This document shows, piece after piece, positions 1-7,858 of a stretch of DNA of 64,000 nucleotides. Every line of letters begins with the position of its first letter. The stretch's first letter is position 1. Where the stretch lies: NCBI RefSeq assembly GCF_013602415.1, contig NZ_WPAG02000002.1, positions 248,001 through 312,000 of the forward strand, written 5' to 3'. Made by a program: the position numbers and the translations under genes. Under the pieces are notes generated by a model. That model did no database searches and was not told the origin of the DNA. It worked only from the letters and a program-made list of their open reading frames with translations. This stretch comes from Rhodococcus sp. B50 (GTDB taxonomy: Bacteria > Actinomycetota > Actinomycetes > Mycobacteriales > Mycobacteriaceae).

Positions 1-2
1 AC

Positions 3-107
3 GCCCCCGAGCAGCCCGACCCCACGGTCCGCTTCGACGACAGCGGCCCCCGCAAGGTGCCCGTCCTCGTGGGAATGCCGGGTATCGGACCCGGAGCAGG
101 GGCCTGA
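3..107 (+). CDS. nirB: Nitrite reductase large subunit, 3' end only
   Basis: Only the last 34 codons and the TGA stop (105-107) lie in the window; the rest is upstream of base 1. The visible tail reads PDPTVRFDDSGPRKVPVLVG and ends GPGAGA. It is followed 87 bp later by nirD on the same strand, so this is inferred to be the C-terminus of the assimilatory NADH-nitrite reductase large subunit, which carries FAD, a 4Fe-4S cluster and siroheme. The assignment rests mainly on context, since the tail contains no catalytic motif. Confidence 0.6.
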   Translation, partial: APEQPDPTVRFDDSGPRKVPVLVGMPGIGPGAGA

Positions 108-114
108 CGACCGC

Positions 115-139
115 TTACCCCGAGGGAACGAGCGGGTAA
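115..139 (+). other. Inverted repeat in the nirB-nirD gap
   Basis: TTACCC (115-120) and GGGTAA (134-139) form an inverted repeat in the 87-bp gap between nirB and nirD. No T-run follows, so it looks more like an intra-operon processing or mRNA-stabilising hairpin, or a regulator site, than a terminator. Confidence 0.3.
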
Positions 140-194
140 CGCGCTCGAAACACCAGGCACCCAAACTTCAGGACAGCAGTTTCAAGGGAGGACA

Positions 195-632
195 ATGATG
201 ACCGTCATCGAGACGCACACCGTAGGGGGGTCGACGCGCGACAGCGTGTTCGACGGACGGCTGGAATGGACCTCGGCGTGCCCGCTCAGCCATCTCATCC
301 CGGGCTGTGGCGTGGCCGTGCTGCTGCGCGGCGGCGAGCAGGTCGCCCTGTTCCTGCTCGACGACGGAACGCTGAGGGCAGTGGGCAACTTCGATCCGTT
401 CGGCCGCGCCGCGGTGATGTCGCGCGGCATCGTCGGCGACCGGGCCGGCGAGCCCACTGTGGCGTCGCCACTGCTCAAGCAGATCTTCTCCCTCGACGAC
501 GGCCGCTGCCTCGACGATCCGTCGGTGCGGCTGCCCGTCTACGAGGTGCGCGTGTGGGCGGGAGTCGTCCAGGTCCACAGCCTCGTTCCGCGCGACCAGC
601 GGCACGAGGGCGCGACCGGAGAGGGTTCGTGA
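195..632 (+). CDS. nirD: Nitrite reductase small subunit NirD
   Basis: A 145-residue protein of the NirD family, the small partner of NirB in reduction of nitrite to ammonium in the cytoplasm. It has the Rieske-like beta fold of the family (segments ALFLLDDGTLRAVGNFDPFG and LPVYEVRV) but, as usual for NirD, lacks the paired Cys/His ligands of a true Rieske cluster. The start is the first of two tandem ATGs at 195 and 198, preceded by a good ribosome site GGGAGGA (186-192). It lies 87 bp after nirB, and its stop overlaps the GTG of the next gene by 4 bases. Confidence 0.88.
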   Translation: MMTVIETHTVGGSTRDSVFDGRLEWTSACPLSHLIPGCGVAVLLRGGEQVALFLLDDGTLRAVGNFDPFGRAAVMSRGIVGDRAGEPTVASPLLKQIFSLDDGRCLDDPSVRLPVYEVRVWAGVVQVHSLVPRDQRHEGATGEGS

Positions 633-1768
633 ACGACGACACCGCACCGCTGCGGGGATTCACCATCGGCGTGACCGCGGCTCGACGCGCCGACGAGTTC
701 GCCACGCTCCTCACCAGGCGCGGAGCCGAGGTCGTGCACGCCCCCGCCATCCGCATCATCCCCCTGTCCGACGACGACGAACTCGAGCGAGTCACCCGCT
801 GCATGGTCGCGCAACCCCCGGACATCACGATCGCCACCACTGCGATCGGCTTCCGCGGCTGGATGGGGGCAGCGGAGGGATGGGGACTCGCCGACGACCT
901 CGCGCAGGCACTCGGCACGAGCCGGATCCTTGCCCGGGGGCCGAAGGTGACCGGCGCGATCCGGGCCGCAGAACTCCGCGAGGAGTGGTCTCCCTCCTCG
1001 GAATCGTCCGCCGAGGTGCTCGAACTCCTGCTGAACGAGGGCGTCGCCGGCCGCCGCATCGCAGTGCAGTTGCACGGTGAGCGCACCGAATGGGAGCCCG
1101 GGACCGATGTGTGCGAGGCACTGCGCGCTGCGGGTGCCGACGTGGTGCCGGTCCCGGTCTACCGGTGGACGCCCCCGGAGGATCTCACGGCGCTCGACCG
1201 GATGATCGAGCAGATCGTCGAACACGGACTCGACGCCGTGAGCTTCACCAGCGCACCGGCCGTCGCGTCGATGCTCATGCGAGCCAAGGAGACCGGTTGG
1301 CTCGAGCCGATGCTGCGGTCGCTGCGCACCGGCGTCACCGCCGTGTGCGTCGGTCCCGTCACCGCGGCACCGCTCACCGAACTCGACGTGCCCGTGAGCA
1401 TGCCCACCCGCTCGCGGCTGGGTTCGCTCGCCCGGCACATCGCCGAGGAACTGCCCCGGCGGGCCGTGCGGATCGAGGCCGGCGGCCACGTACTCAGCCC
1501 GCGGGGACGCTGCGTGATCGTCGACGGCACCGTCCGGTGCCTTCCCCCTGCCGGGATGGCCCTGATGCGCACGCTCGTCGCGCGCGCCGGTCTCGTCGTC
1601 TCGCGGGAGGAACTCCTCGCGGCGCTGCCCGGCGGGGGTGGCGACACCCACGCCGTCGAAACCGCGGTCGCGCGGGTGCGCTCGGCTCTCGGTGCACCGG
1701 CGATCGTGCAGACAGTCGTCAAGCGCGGCTACCGCCTCGCCGTCGACCCGGAAGGAATGCACCCATGA
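629..1768 (+). CDS. HemD-like uroporphyrinogen-III synthase fused to winged-helix DNA-binding domain
   Basis: A 379-residue two-domain protein. Residues about 8-270 match the HemD fold (opening GFTIGVTAARRADEFATLL, later VDAVSFTSAPAV-type segment and CVGPVTAAPL). Residues about 285-375 are an OmpR/PhoB-type winged helix (VVSREELLAALPG, AVARVRSALG, VVKRGYRLAVD). Related fusions sit beside nirBD or siroheme genes in mycobacteria and rhodococci, and may supply uroporphyrinogen III for siroheme, regulate the locus, or both. The GTG start at 629 overlaps the nirD stop (GTGA). The open frame extends upstream to 266, but that part is antiparallel to nirD coding sense and is not used. The stop overlaps the next gene by 4 bases. 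Confidence 0.85.
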   Translation: MNDDTAPLRGFTIGVTAARRADEFATLLTRRGAEVVHAPAIRIIPLSDDDELERVTRCMVAQPPDITIATTAIGFRGWMGAAEGWGLADDLAQALGTSRILARGPKVTGAIRAAELREEWSPSSESSAEVLELLLNEGVAGRRIAVQLHGERTEWEPGTDVCEALRAAGADVVPVPVYRWTPPEDLTALDRMIEQIVEHGLDAVSFTSAPAVASMLMRAKETGWLEPMLRSLRTGVTAVCVGPVTAAPLTELDVPVSMPTRSRLGSLARHIAEELPRRAVRIEAGGHVLSPRGRCVIVDGTVRCLPPAGMALMRTLVARAGLVVSREELLAALPGGGGDTHAVETAVARVRSALGAPAIVQTVVKRGYRLAVDPEGMHP

Positions 1769-2523
1769 CCGGTACACCTACCGACCCGGCCCTGCTCCTC
1801 GTCGCCCACGGCACCCGCAATCCGCGCGGTGTGGACATGATCGCAGCGCTCGCCGACGCCGTTTCCTCCCGTGTCGGCCCCACCCGCGTCGCCTTCGTCG
1901 ACGTCCTCGGCCCGTCGCCGTCCGAGGTCCTGCGCGATACCGACCGTCCGACCGTGCTCGTTCCGGCCTTCCTCGCCTCCGGCTATCACGTGCACACCGA
2001 CGTTCCGCGCGAGGTCGCGGCGGGTGGGAACGACGCGGTGACGATCACCCCCGCGCTCGGTCCCGACCCGGCCCTCGCCCGCGTTCTCGTCGAGCGGCTG
2101 CGGCAGGCCGGCTGGACCGAAGGCGACGAGGTCGTCCTCGCGGCCGCCGGTTCGTCGGATCCTCGTGCCTGCCACGATGTCCATGTGACGGCCCGGATGG
2201 TCTCGTCCCTCGTACGTACCCCGGTGCGGGTCGGATGGATCGCCACCGGCGAACCGCGGGTCGCGACCGTGGTGGACGAGGTCCGCGCACGTGGCGCACG
2301 CCGCGTGTTCGTGGCGTCCTGCCTGCTCGCCGACGGCCTGTTCCATCGCCGCCTGTCCGAGGTCGGTGCCGACGGTGTCGCCGCACCGATCGGTGTGGCC
2401 GAACCCGTCGTCGACCTCGTCGTCCGGCGCTACCGCTCCGCCGTCGACGCGATGCGCGCGGTTGCGCCGAACGAGGCGCTGCGCCACGCCGTGCCGGTGG
2501 GAGCGGCTCGCCACCGCGACTGA
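1765..2523 (+). CDS. Sirohydrochlorin ferrochelatase (CbiX/SirB family)
   Basis: A 252-residue chelatase that inserts metal into sirohydrochlorin, the last step of siroheme synthesis. Two homologous halves are visible: LLLVAHGTRNPRG with the metal-binding His near the N-terminus, SGYHVHTDVPREV with a second catalytic-type His at about residue 77, and the second half from VVLAAAGSSDPRA. The ATG at 1765 overlaps the stop of the HemD fusion (ATGA), which implies translational coupling. The context (nirB, nirD, hemD-like) makes iron and siroheme much more likely than cobalt. Confidence 0.85.
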   Translation: MTGTPTDPALLLVAHGTRNPRGVDMIAALADAVSSRVGPTRVAFVDVLGPSPSEVLRDTDRPTVLVPAFLASGYHVHTDVPREVAAGGNDAVTITPALGPDPALARVLVERLRQAGWTEGDEVVLAAAGSSDPRACHDVHVTARMVSSLVRTPVRVGWIATGEPRVATVVDEVRARGARRVFVASCLLADGLFHRRLSEVGADGVAAPIGVAEPVVDLVVRRYRSAVDAMRAVAPNEALRHAVPVGAARHRD

Positions 2524-2524
2524 A

Positions 2525-4261
2525 TCAGCGGGGGAGCGGTAACAACTCGACGCGATCGCCGTCCACGGCTCCCGGAGGCACCACCGCGATCGCGCTGCGC
2601 CCGATGAGACCGGCGAGATGCGCTGTGCGAATCGTGTTGTCGCACAACCACCGACCCTGTTCGTCCTGGCGGGCGGGAAGCAGACGTGTGATGTCGCCGA
2701 CGACGTCCGAAGCATTGGCCAGCGGAGCCGTCACGGGCGCGGCGGGTGTGCGGAGCGTGCGGCCGTCGGCGATCGCGGGCAGCATCACCAGCAGGGTCGA
2801 CACCGCCGCCACCGGGTTTCCGGGCAGCCCCAGTACGGCGCGGCCGTCCGGCAGCGTCGCCGCGACCTGCGACCCGCCGGGCTTGCACCGGACCCGTTCG
2901 ACGACCACCTGCGCGCCGGCCCGTGCCAGCGCCCCGCGCAACTGATCGGCGGCGCCACCGCCCGTCGCACCCACGATGACGATGGCATCGGCATCGGTGC
3001 CCGCGAACAACGCGTCGAATCCGTCTGGGGTGTCGCGGAGATGCCCTTCGCCGACCACCACCGCGCCGCACCAGCGGACGAAATCGGGGAGCACCGGCCC
3101 CAGGGAATCCCGCGTCTGCCCCTCGCGGAGCGGCCCGGTGCGACGGATCTCGTCACCCGTGAGCGCGATGTGCACCCGCACAGGACCGCGCACCTCCATT
3201 TCCGTGACCTCACCGCTGGCAGCCGCGGAGACGACCGCGGGGCTCACGGCGGTACCGGCCGGGGCGAGAGTCGTTCCCGGCTCCCAGTCCTCGCCGCGGC
3301 GACGCGCGTCGTCGCGGACCGGCGTATCGGGCAGGCGGGCGACGAGACCGCTCTCGACACGGACGAATTCGTCGCGCACGACGGCGGTCGCGCCGGTGGG
3401 CAGGTGGGCGCCCGTCGCGATCCGGGCCGCCTCCCCGTCGTGCAGTGCGAGCGACCCGCCGTCGCCCGCATAACGGATCTCGTTGCGCAGCGACCACGGT
3501 CCGTCGCCGGCCACTGCGTAACCGTCCATGGCCGAGGTTCGCACACGAGGCAATGCCTCTGCCGCGACGAGCGGTGCCGCCAGCGTGGCGCCCCGCGCGT
3601 CCTCGACCGGAACGATGCGAGACGGCAACGGCGACAATGCTTCCCGCAGTATCCTGCGCGCGTGGCCGGGGTCGGTAGCGACCTGGACGGTCGTGGATCC
3701 GGCGCGCGCCGCCCGAAGATCGTCCGGGGTGTCGCAGTCGGTGGCCTCGGGCACCGCGACAGTGACGTACCGCTCGGGAACCAGTGCCTTCATGGGCCGA
3801 TTCGCGACGTCGCCGCCGAGAGCGGTCACACGTGCGGCCAGTGCCGGTGTCCGCCATGCGGCGAGCAGGAACTGCACCCGCCCGGTCTCGTCCACCGCGA
3901 AGGCGGCCTCGGCCTTCGTGTCCTCGTTCAGGGCCTCGAGCAGCGCAGCGACGGTCTTCGGGGTGATGAACGGAAGATCGGCGGCGAGGGTGACCACGAG
4001 ATCCGCGACCGGATCCGCGGCAGCCAGTGCCGCGACCGGACCCGCACCGGGCGGTGTCTCCTGGATCTGCAGCACGTGCCGGTCGAGATCGTCACGGTGC
4101 GGGCCGATCACCGTGACCCGTGCGCAACCCTCGACCGCAGCGAGTGCGGTGTCCAGCATCCTCCGGCCACCGACCGTCAGAGCGGGCTTGTCGACGCCTC
4201 CCATACGGGTCGCGCGGCCTCCCGCGACGATCACGGCTTCGACGTGCGTGAGCGTGCTCAT
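2525..4261 (-). CDS. Fused MobA (Mo-cofactor guanylyltransferase-like) and MoeA (molybdenumtransferase)
   Basis: A 578-residue fusion. Residues about 6-190 are a MobA-type nucleotidyltransferase (IVAGGRATRMGGVDKPAL signature loop, then LAADLPFITP with its metal Asp). Residues about 200-578 are MoeA: RVRTSAMDGYAV, LTGDEI, KPGG and LGLPGNPVAA are all present. MoeA inserts molybdate into adenylylated molybdopterin, and MobA attaches GMP. The canonical MoeA loop TGGVSVGDYD is replaced by a shorter ATGGGAADQLR. The start is ATG 4261; an in-frame ATG at 4279 is an alternative with comparable upstream GAGGGCGG. It converges on the chelatase gene with 1 bp between the stops. Confidence 0.85.
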   Translation of the reverse strand: MSTLTHVEAVIVAGGRATRMGGVDKPALTVGGRRMLDTALAAVEGCARVTVIGPHRDDLDRHVLQIQETPPGAGPVAALAAADPVADLVVTLAADLPFITPKTVAALLEALNEDTKAEAAFAVDETGRVQFLLAAWRTPALAARVTALGGDVANRPMKALVPERYVTVAVPEATDCDTPDDLRAARAGSTTVQVATDPGHARRILREALSPLPSRIVPVEDARGATLAAPLVAAEALPRVRTSAMDGYAVAGDGPWSLRNEIRYAGDGGSLALHDGEAARIATGAHLPTGATAVVRDEFVRVESGLVARLPDTPVRDDARRRGEDWEPGTTLAPAGTAVSPAVVSAAASGEVTEMEVRGPVRVHIALTGDEIRRTGPLREGQTRDSLGPVLPDFVRWCGAVVVGEGHLRDTPDGFDALFAGTDADAIVIVGATGGGAADQLRGALARAGAQVVVERVRCKPGGSQVAATLPDGRAVLGLPGNPVAAVSTLLVMLPAIADGRTLRTPAAPVTAPLANASDVVGDITRLLPARQDEQGRWLCDNTIRTAHLAGLIGRSAIAVVPPGAVDGDRVELLPLPR

Positions 4262-4332
4262 GCCTTCATGCTGCCTCATCCGCCCTCACACGACCGCCCC
4301 TGCGCCCGTACTGCGCGGATAGACTGCCGGTC

Positions 4333-4737
4333 ATGTTCTTCGGATGGCGGAACGGTGCAGCGATATGCGTCGTTCTCCTGTCCTGGCTCGTCACCACCGT
4401 CGTGCCGGTCACCGCGGTGTCCGCCGGCGAGACCGCCGGACTGCTCGTCGGACTGCTGGTGGTGGTCCTCGCGACGCTCGCGTTCGTCGCCGCCCCGTCG
4501 TTCGCCTTCGGCCGCAGTGTCCGAGGGCCGATCTCCGAGGAACGACGCCTGCGCGGCGGGTTCCGTCGCCACTCCCACCCCGACACCGCCGGACGGCCAC
4601 GTCCACGCTCACCCGGTTCCGTCCTCGCCCTCGACACTTCGTCCGACGAGGACCACCGGGAGACCTTCCATGTCCGAGCCCATCCGATGCGGCGCACCCG
4701 CCGTGTCCGTCCGGAACGCTCGCCGTTCGTTCGGTGA
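4333..4737 (+). CDS. Small membrane protein, DUF6412-like
   Basis: A 134-residue product with two hydrophobic helices (about residues 8-28 and 34-57), then a basic tail. The HPDTAGRPRPRSPG stretch resembles the conserved end of small actinobacterial DUF6412 proteins; I know that similarity from memory and it should be treated as tentative. The last 68 bp overlap the start of the ABC ATPase gene in another frame, so the final 20 or so residues are probably unconstrained. Its position just before an ABC exporter pair suggests co-transcription. Function unknown. Confidence 0.55.
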   Translation: MFFGWRNGAAICVVLLSWLVTTVVPVTAVSAGETAGLLVGLLVVVLATLAFVAAPSFAFGRSVRGPISEERRLRGGFRRHSHPDTAGRPRPRSPGSVLALDTSSDEDHRETFHVRAHPMRRTRRVRPERSPFVR

Positions 4738-5323
4738 CCTGACCGTCTTCGCCGGGGTGAACGTCGACGTCGCCCCGGGCCGATGCTGTGCTGTGATCGG
4801 AGCGAACGGCACCGGCAAATCCACCCTGCTCAGATGCATCGTCGGCGCGGACCGGCTCGACGAGGGCGTCGTCGAGATCGACGGCGTCCCCGTCGACGAG
4901 AGCTCCCCGGCACTGCGCCGACGGGTCGCCGCAGTCCTCGGCGACGTCGCGACGTTCGCGCATCTCACCGCGCACGAGCACCTGCAACTCGTCGCGACCG
5001 GTCACGGTGTGACCGACCCGTTCGCCGCCGCGACCGGGGTTCTCGAGGAGGTCGGTCTCGCCGCGTCGGCGGATCGACTGCCGGTGACCTTCTCGAGCGG
5101 GCAACGCCGCCGGCTCGCCCTGGCCTCCGCGCTGGTACGACCGCGACGGCTGCTCGTGCTCGACGAACCCGAGCAACATCTCGACGACGCCGGTCGCCGG
5201 TGGCTGGCGTCCACGCTCACGGCCGAGAAGCATGCCGGCGGCACCGTGCTGATGGTCTCGCACGATGCCGGGCTGGTGGACGCGATTGCCGATCCGGTCG
5301 TGGAGGCGGACCGATGGCACTGA
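4670..5323 (+). CDS. ABC transporter ATP-binding protein
   Basis: A 217-residue single nucleotide-binding domain. Walker A is GANGTGKST (about residue 38), the signature is FSSGQRRRLALASAL, Walker B is RLLVLDEPEQHLDD, and the switch His is in LMVSHD. Its length and lack of fused membrane segments fit an exporter-type ATPase that works with a separate permease, the next gene, whose ATG overlaps this stop by 10 bp. The ATG at 4670 was chosen because the conserved domain begins about 12 residues later. Substrate unknown. Confidence 0.85.
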   Translation: MSEPIRCGAPAVSVRNARRSFGDLTVFAGVNVDVAPGRCCAVIGANGTGKSTLLRCIVGADRLDEGVVEIDGVPVDESSPALRRRVAAVLGDVATFAHLTAHEHLQLVATGHGVTDPFAAATGVLEEVGLAASADRLPVTFSSGQRRRLALASALVRPRRLLVLDEPEQHLDDAGRRWLASTLTAEKHAGGTVLMVSHDAGLVDAIADPVVEADRWH

Positions 5324-6678
5324 CCGCGAGTGTCCCCAACGCGCGGGATCTCCGCGCGCTCCGGCGCAGCTTCGAGCGTCGCCACGCCCCGTTCGCGGAT
5401 CGTCCCGCTGCGGTCGTGCTGATCCTCCTCGGCCTGTATGTGGGTGGGGGACTGGCGTGGTGGTTGTTCTCCCTGCCGTCGACGACGGTCGCCTGCTCGG
5501 CTCCGATCGAACGTGAAGCGGCGTGCACCTCGGCGTGGGGATGGGCGGTCGTCGCGGTCGCCGTCGCGGTGGGGGCGGCGTCCGCCCGGGCCGCCGGGCC
5601 GGTGACGTGCGGCGCCGAGACGGAGTTCTGGCTGCTGTCCACACCGATGGATCGCGGAGCGGTGCTGCGGCCCAGGGTCGCAGCGATCCTGATCGGTGGT
5701 GCGGTTGCGGGTGCCCTCGTGGGGCGGCTCGCGACCTTCGTGGCCGCCCCGCCGGATCGGATCACGTTTACGCTGCTCACCGTCGCACTCGGTGTCGGTG
5801 CCGTCGCCCTTCCGATCCTCGCGCAGTGCCGGGTGCTCCCGCCCGCCGTCGTGAGCGTCATGATCCGGCTGTGTTTCCTCGTCCTACCGGGCGTGGTGCT
5901 CGCCGCCGCCGCCGACGTGCCGGTGCCGCCGCCGGGCCCGGTGCTCGTCGCCGTCGTCTGGACCGTCGTTGCGGCACCGGTGATCTCGTCGCTGTTCGGG
6001 TGCGGCAGGATCGCCGCACCCGAGTGGAGGGCGGGAGCGGACACCGCGGTGGGTGTGTCGGCCTCGCTGACCGTACTGGACCCGGCACTGCTGGTCGACG
6101 TGGTCGAGCACAAGGCGTGGGTCCGCATCGGATCCCGTCGTTCGCGGGCACTGCCGCGCGGCCGGATCCCGGCGCTCGTCCGCTCCGACCTGCTCCGTCA
6201 CGCCCGCCGGCCCGCACCCGTGCTCGTCGCGGGCGTCGCTCTGCTCGGCGTCGCGGTGCTCGTGTCGGTCGTGTCGCCGCCCGCCGCCGCGATCGTGCAC
6301 CTCGTCACCGTCTTCGCCGTGGCTGTGGCATTCGGTGCGGGCCTGCGCGACGTGTGCCGCGACCGCGATGTCGCCGTTCTGCTCGGCGCGAGCGACTCGC
6401 AGCTGCGTCTCGCCCTCTCGGTGGTCCCGGGGTCGGTCGCGGTGATCGCCGTCGTCGTGACGACTCTCGCCGGGAGTGCATCGGTGGTGAGCGTCGCGAT
6501 CGGGCTCGTCGGCGGATGCGCGGCCGCCTACCGGATGCGCACGCGACCTCCGATCGGGTACGACGGTCTGATTCTCGAGACGGCGGTCGGGCAGATCCCG
6601 GTCGACCTGCTCCGGCAGTGGGCCCGGGGACCGGACCTACTCGTCGTCTGCGCGTGGCTCGTCGCCGTGCTCGCCTGA
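5314..6678 (+). CDS. Polytopic membrane protein, permease partner of the ABC ATPase (DUF6297-like)
   Basis: A 454-residue protein with about 10-12 hydrophobic helices, for example residues 28-50, 75-92, 118-140, 145-165, 178-200, 305-330 and 375-405. It carries no recognisable enzymatic motif. Overlap with the upstream ATPase gene implies it is that protein's membrane partner; proteins of this kind are annotated DUF6297 in actinobacteria (from memory). Its last 42 bp overlap, tail to tail, the alkyltransferase-like gene on the other strand. Confidence 0.75.
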   Translation: MALTASVPNARDLRALRRSFERRHAPFADRPAAVVLILLGLYVGGGLAWWLFSLPSTTVACSAPIEREAACTSAWGWAVVAVAVAVGAASARAAGPVTCGAETEFWLLSTPMDRGAVLRPRVAAILIGGAVAGALVGRLATFVAAPPDRITFTLLTVALGVGAVALPILAQCRVLPPAVVSVMIRLCFLVLPGVVLAAAADVPVPPPGPVLVAVVWTVVAAPVISSLFGCGRIAAPEWRAGADTAVGVSASLTVLDPALLVDVVEHKAWVRIGSRRSRALPRGRIPALVRSDLLRHARRPAPVLVAGVALLGVAVLVSVVSPPAAAIVHLVTVFAVAVAFGAGLRDVCRDRDVAVLLGASDSQLRLALSVVPGSVAVIAVVVTTLAGSASVVSVAIGLVGGCAAAYRMRTRPPIGYDGLILETAVGQIPVDLLRQWARGPDLLVVCAWLVAVLA

Positions 6679-6978
6679 GCCGCGCGGGAACCGGTGCCGT
6701 GCCCGGGACAGATCGACCCTGTCGCCGGAGATCGGGACGCCTTCGAGTTCGAGGCGTGCAAGCTGCCGTCGGGCGATGTGCGCGGCCGGTCGTCCGGAGG
6801 CCGGGACCACGCGATGCCACGGCAGGTCGGCGGAATCGGTCCGCATGATCCAGCCCACGGTCCGCGCACTCGACAGGCCCGCGGCGCCGGCGATGTCGCC
6901 GTAGGTCACGACCGTGCCCGCGGGCACCGAGGCCACGAGCTCCCGGACCCGCTCGATCTGCTCGTCCGTGGTGACCAC
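6637..6978 (-). CDS. Alkyltransferase-like protein (ATL), MGMT-family DNA repair factor
   Basis: A 113-residue protein with the O6-alkylguanine-DNA alkyltransferase fold: VTYGDIAGAAG (helix-turn-helix), SARTVGWIM (Arg finger region) and the active-site strand PWHRVVPASGR. The acceptor cysteine of MGMT (PCHR) is replaced by Trp (PWHR), which defines ATL proteins. These bind O6-alkylguanine and pass it to nucleotide excision repair instead of removing the alkyl group. The charged tail after about residue 95 overlaps the membrane protein gene. It lies 3 bp after the hydrolase gene on the same strand, so the two are probably co-transcribed. Confidence 0.88.
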   Translation of the reverse strand: MVTTDEQIERVRELVASVPAGTVVTYGDIAGAAGLSSARTVGWIMRTDSADLPWHRVVPASGRPAAHIARRQLARLELEGVPISGDRVDLSRARHRFPRGSGEHGDEPRADDE

Positions 6979-6981
6979 CGG

Positions 6982-7767
6982 CTACACCATCCGGGCCACG
7001 AGCTCGGCGGTCTCGGCGGGACGCGCCTGATCGATCATGTGGTCGCAGTCGAATTCGAGCACGGTCAAGTCGTCGCCGAGCCGCTCCGCGAGGTCACGAC
7101 GGAAATCCGCCGTGGTGTACGGGGGCTGCACCTTCCCGGCCCGCACGAAGATCGTCGGGATGCCGGACGGCGGCAGGACGGGTTCGCGGGCGAGCTCGCC
7201 CCACGAGGTGACCAGGGCCGGGACGCACAGCCGCCAGTTGACGCGCCCCGAGTCCAGCTCGACGAGGTGTTCGGCGATCTCCTCGTCGAGCAGCTCGGGT
7301 GCCACCTCACTCCAGTCGCCGTGGACCTTCTCTGCCCGGGCTTCGGCCTCGTCCGTGTAGTCGGGATGACGGTAGGTGAGGTCGGCGATCTCGAGCATCC
7401 GGTCGGCCGGGAGACCGATCGCCGGATCGAGGAGCACCAGGGCCCGCACCCGGTCGGGCGCCGCGGCGGCGAGGTGCAGTGCGAGTGCACCGCCGAACGA
7501 GTGCCCCACCACTGTGACGGGACCTGTGGTGTGCGCGTCCAGCACCGCCGTCAGGTCGGCGACGTGGGCTTCGAACGACCACGGGGGCGTCCACGGCGAT
7601 CGTCCGTGCCCGCGCAGGTCGGGAGCGACGAACCGCAGGTGGGGCAGGTGTCGGTCCGCGAGGTTCCGCCAGCGCCGGCCGTGACCGGTGAGGCCGTGCA
7701 GCGCGAGGACCTGAGGTCCGTCGACGGGGCCGAACAGATGGGTGTGCAGAAGGTCCGTGGCGCTCAC
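6982..7767 (-). CDS. Alpha/beta hydrolase
   Basis: About 261 residues. The alpha/beta-hydrolase core is clear: HGLTGHGRRW oxyanion region, PDLRGHGRS, nucleophile elbow VGHSFGGAL, and the terminal catalytic His in CDHMID. Substrate cannot be told. The open frame extends to an ATG at 7803, but the conserved domain begins soon after GVSATDLL, so GTG 7767 was chosen; GTG 7776 is equally possible. It is divergent from adnA and followed 3 bp later by the ATL gene. Confidence 0.8.
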   Translation of the reverse strand: MSATDLLHTHLFGPVDGPQVLALHGLTGHGRRWRNLADRHLPHLRFVAPDLRGHGRSPWTPPWSFEAHVADLTAVLDAHTTGPVTVVGHSFGGALALHLAAAAPDRVRALVLLDPAIGLPADRMLEIADLTYRHPDYTDEAEARAEKVHGDWSEVAPELLDEEIAEHLVELDSGRVNWRLCVPALVTSWGELAREPVLPPSGIPTIFVRAGKVQPPYTTADFRRDLAERLGDDLTVLEFDCDHMIDQARPAETAELVARMV

Positions 7768-7858
7768 GCCGACCACTATCGCAGTCGTCGTGGCACTACG
7801 CACCGTCCACTACGCGCTGTGGACCGGATCTGTCGTACCGGTCTGGTGGGATGGGATC

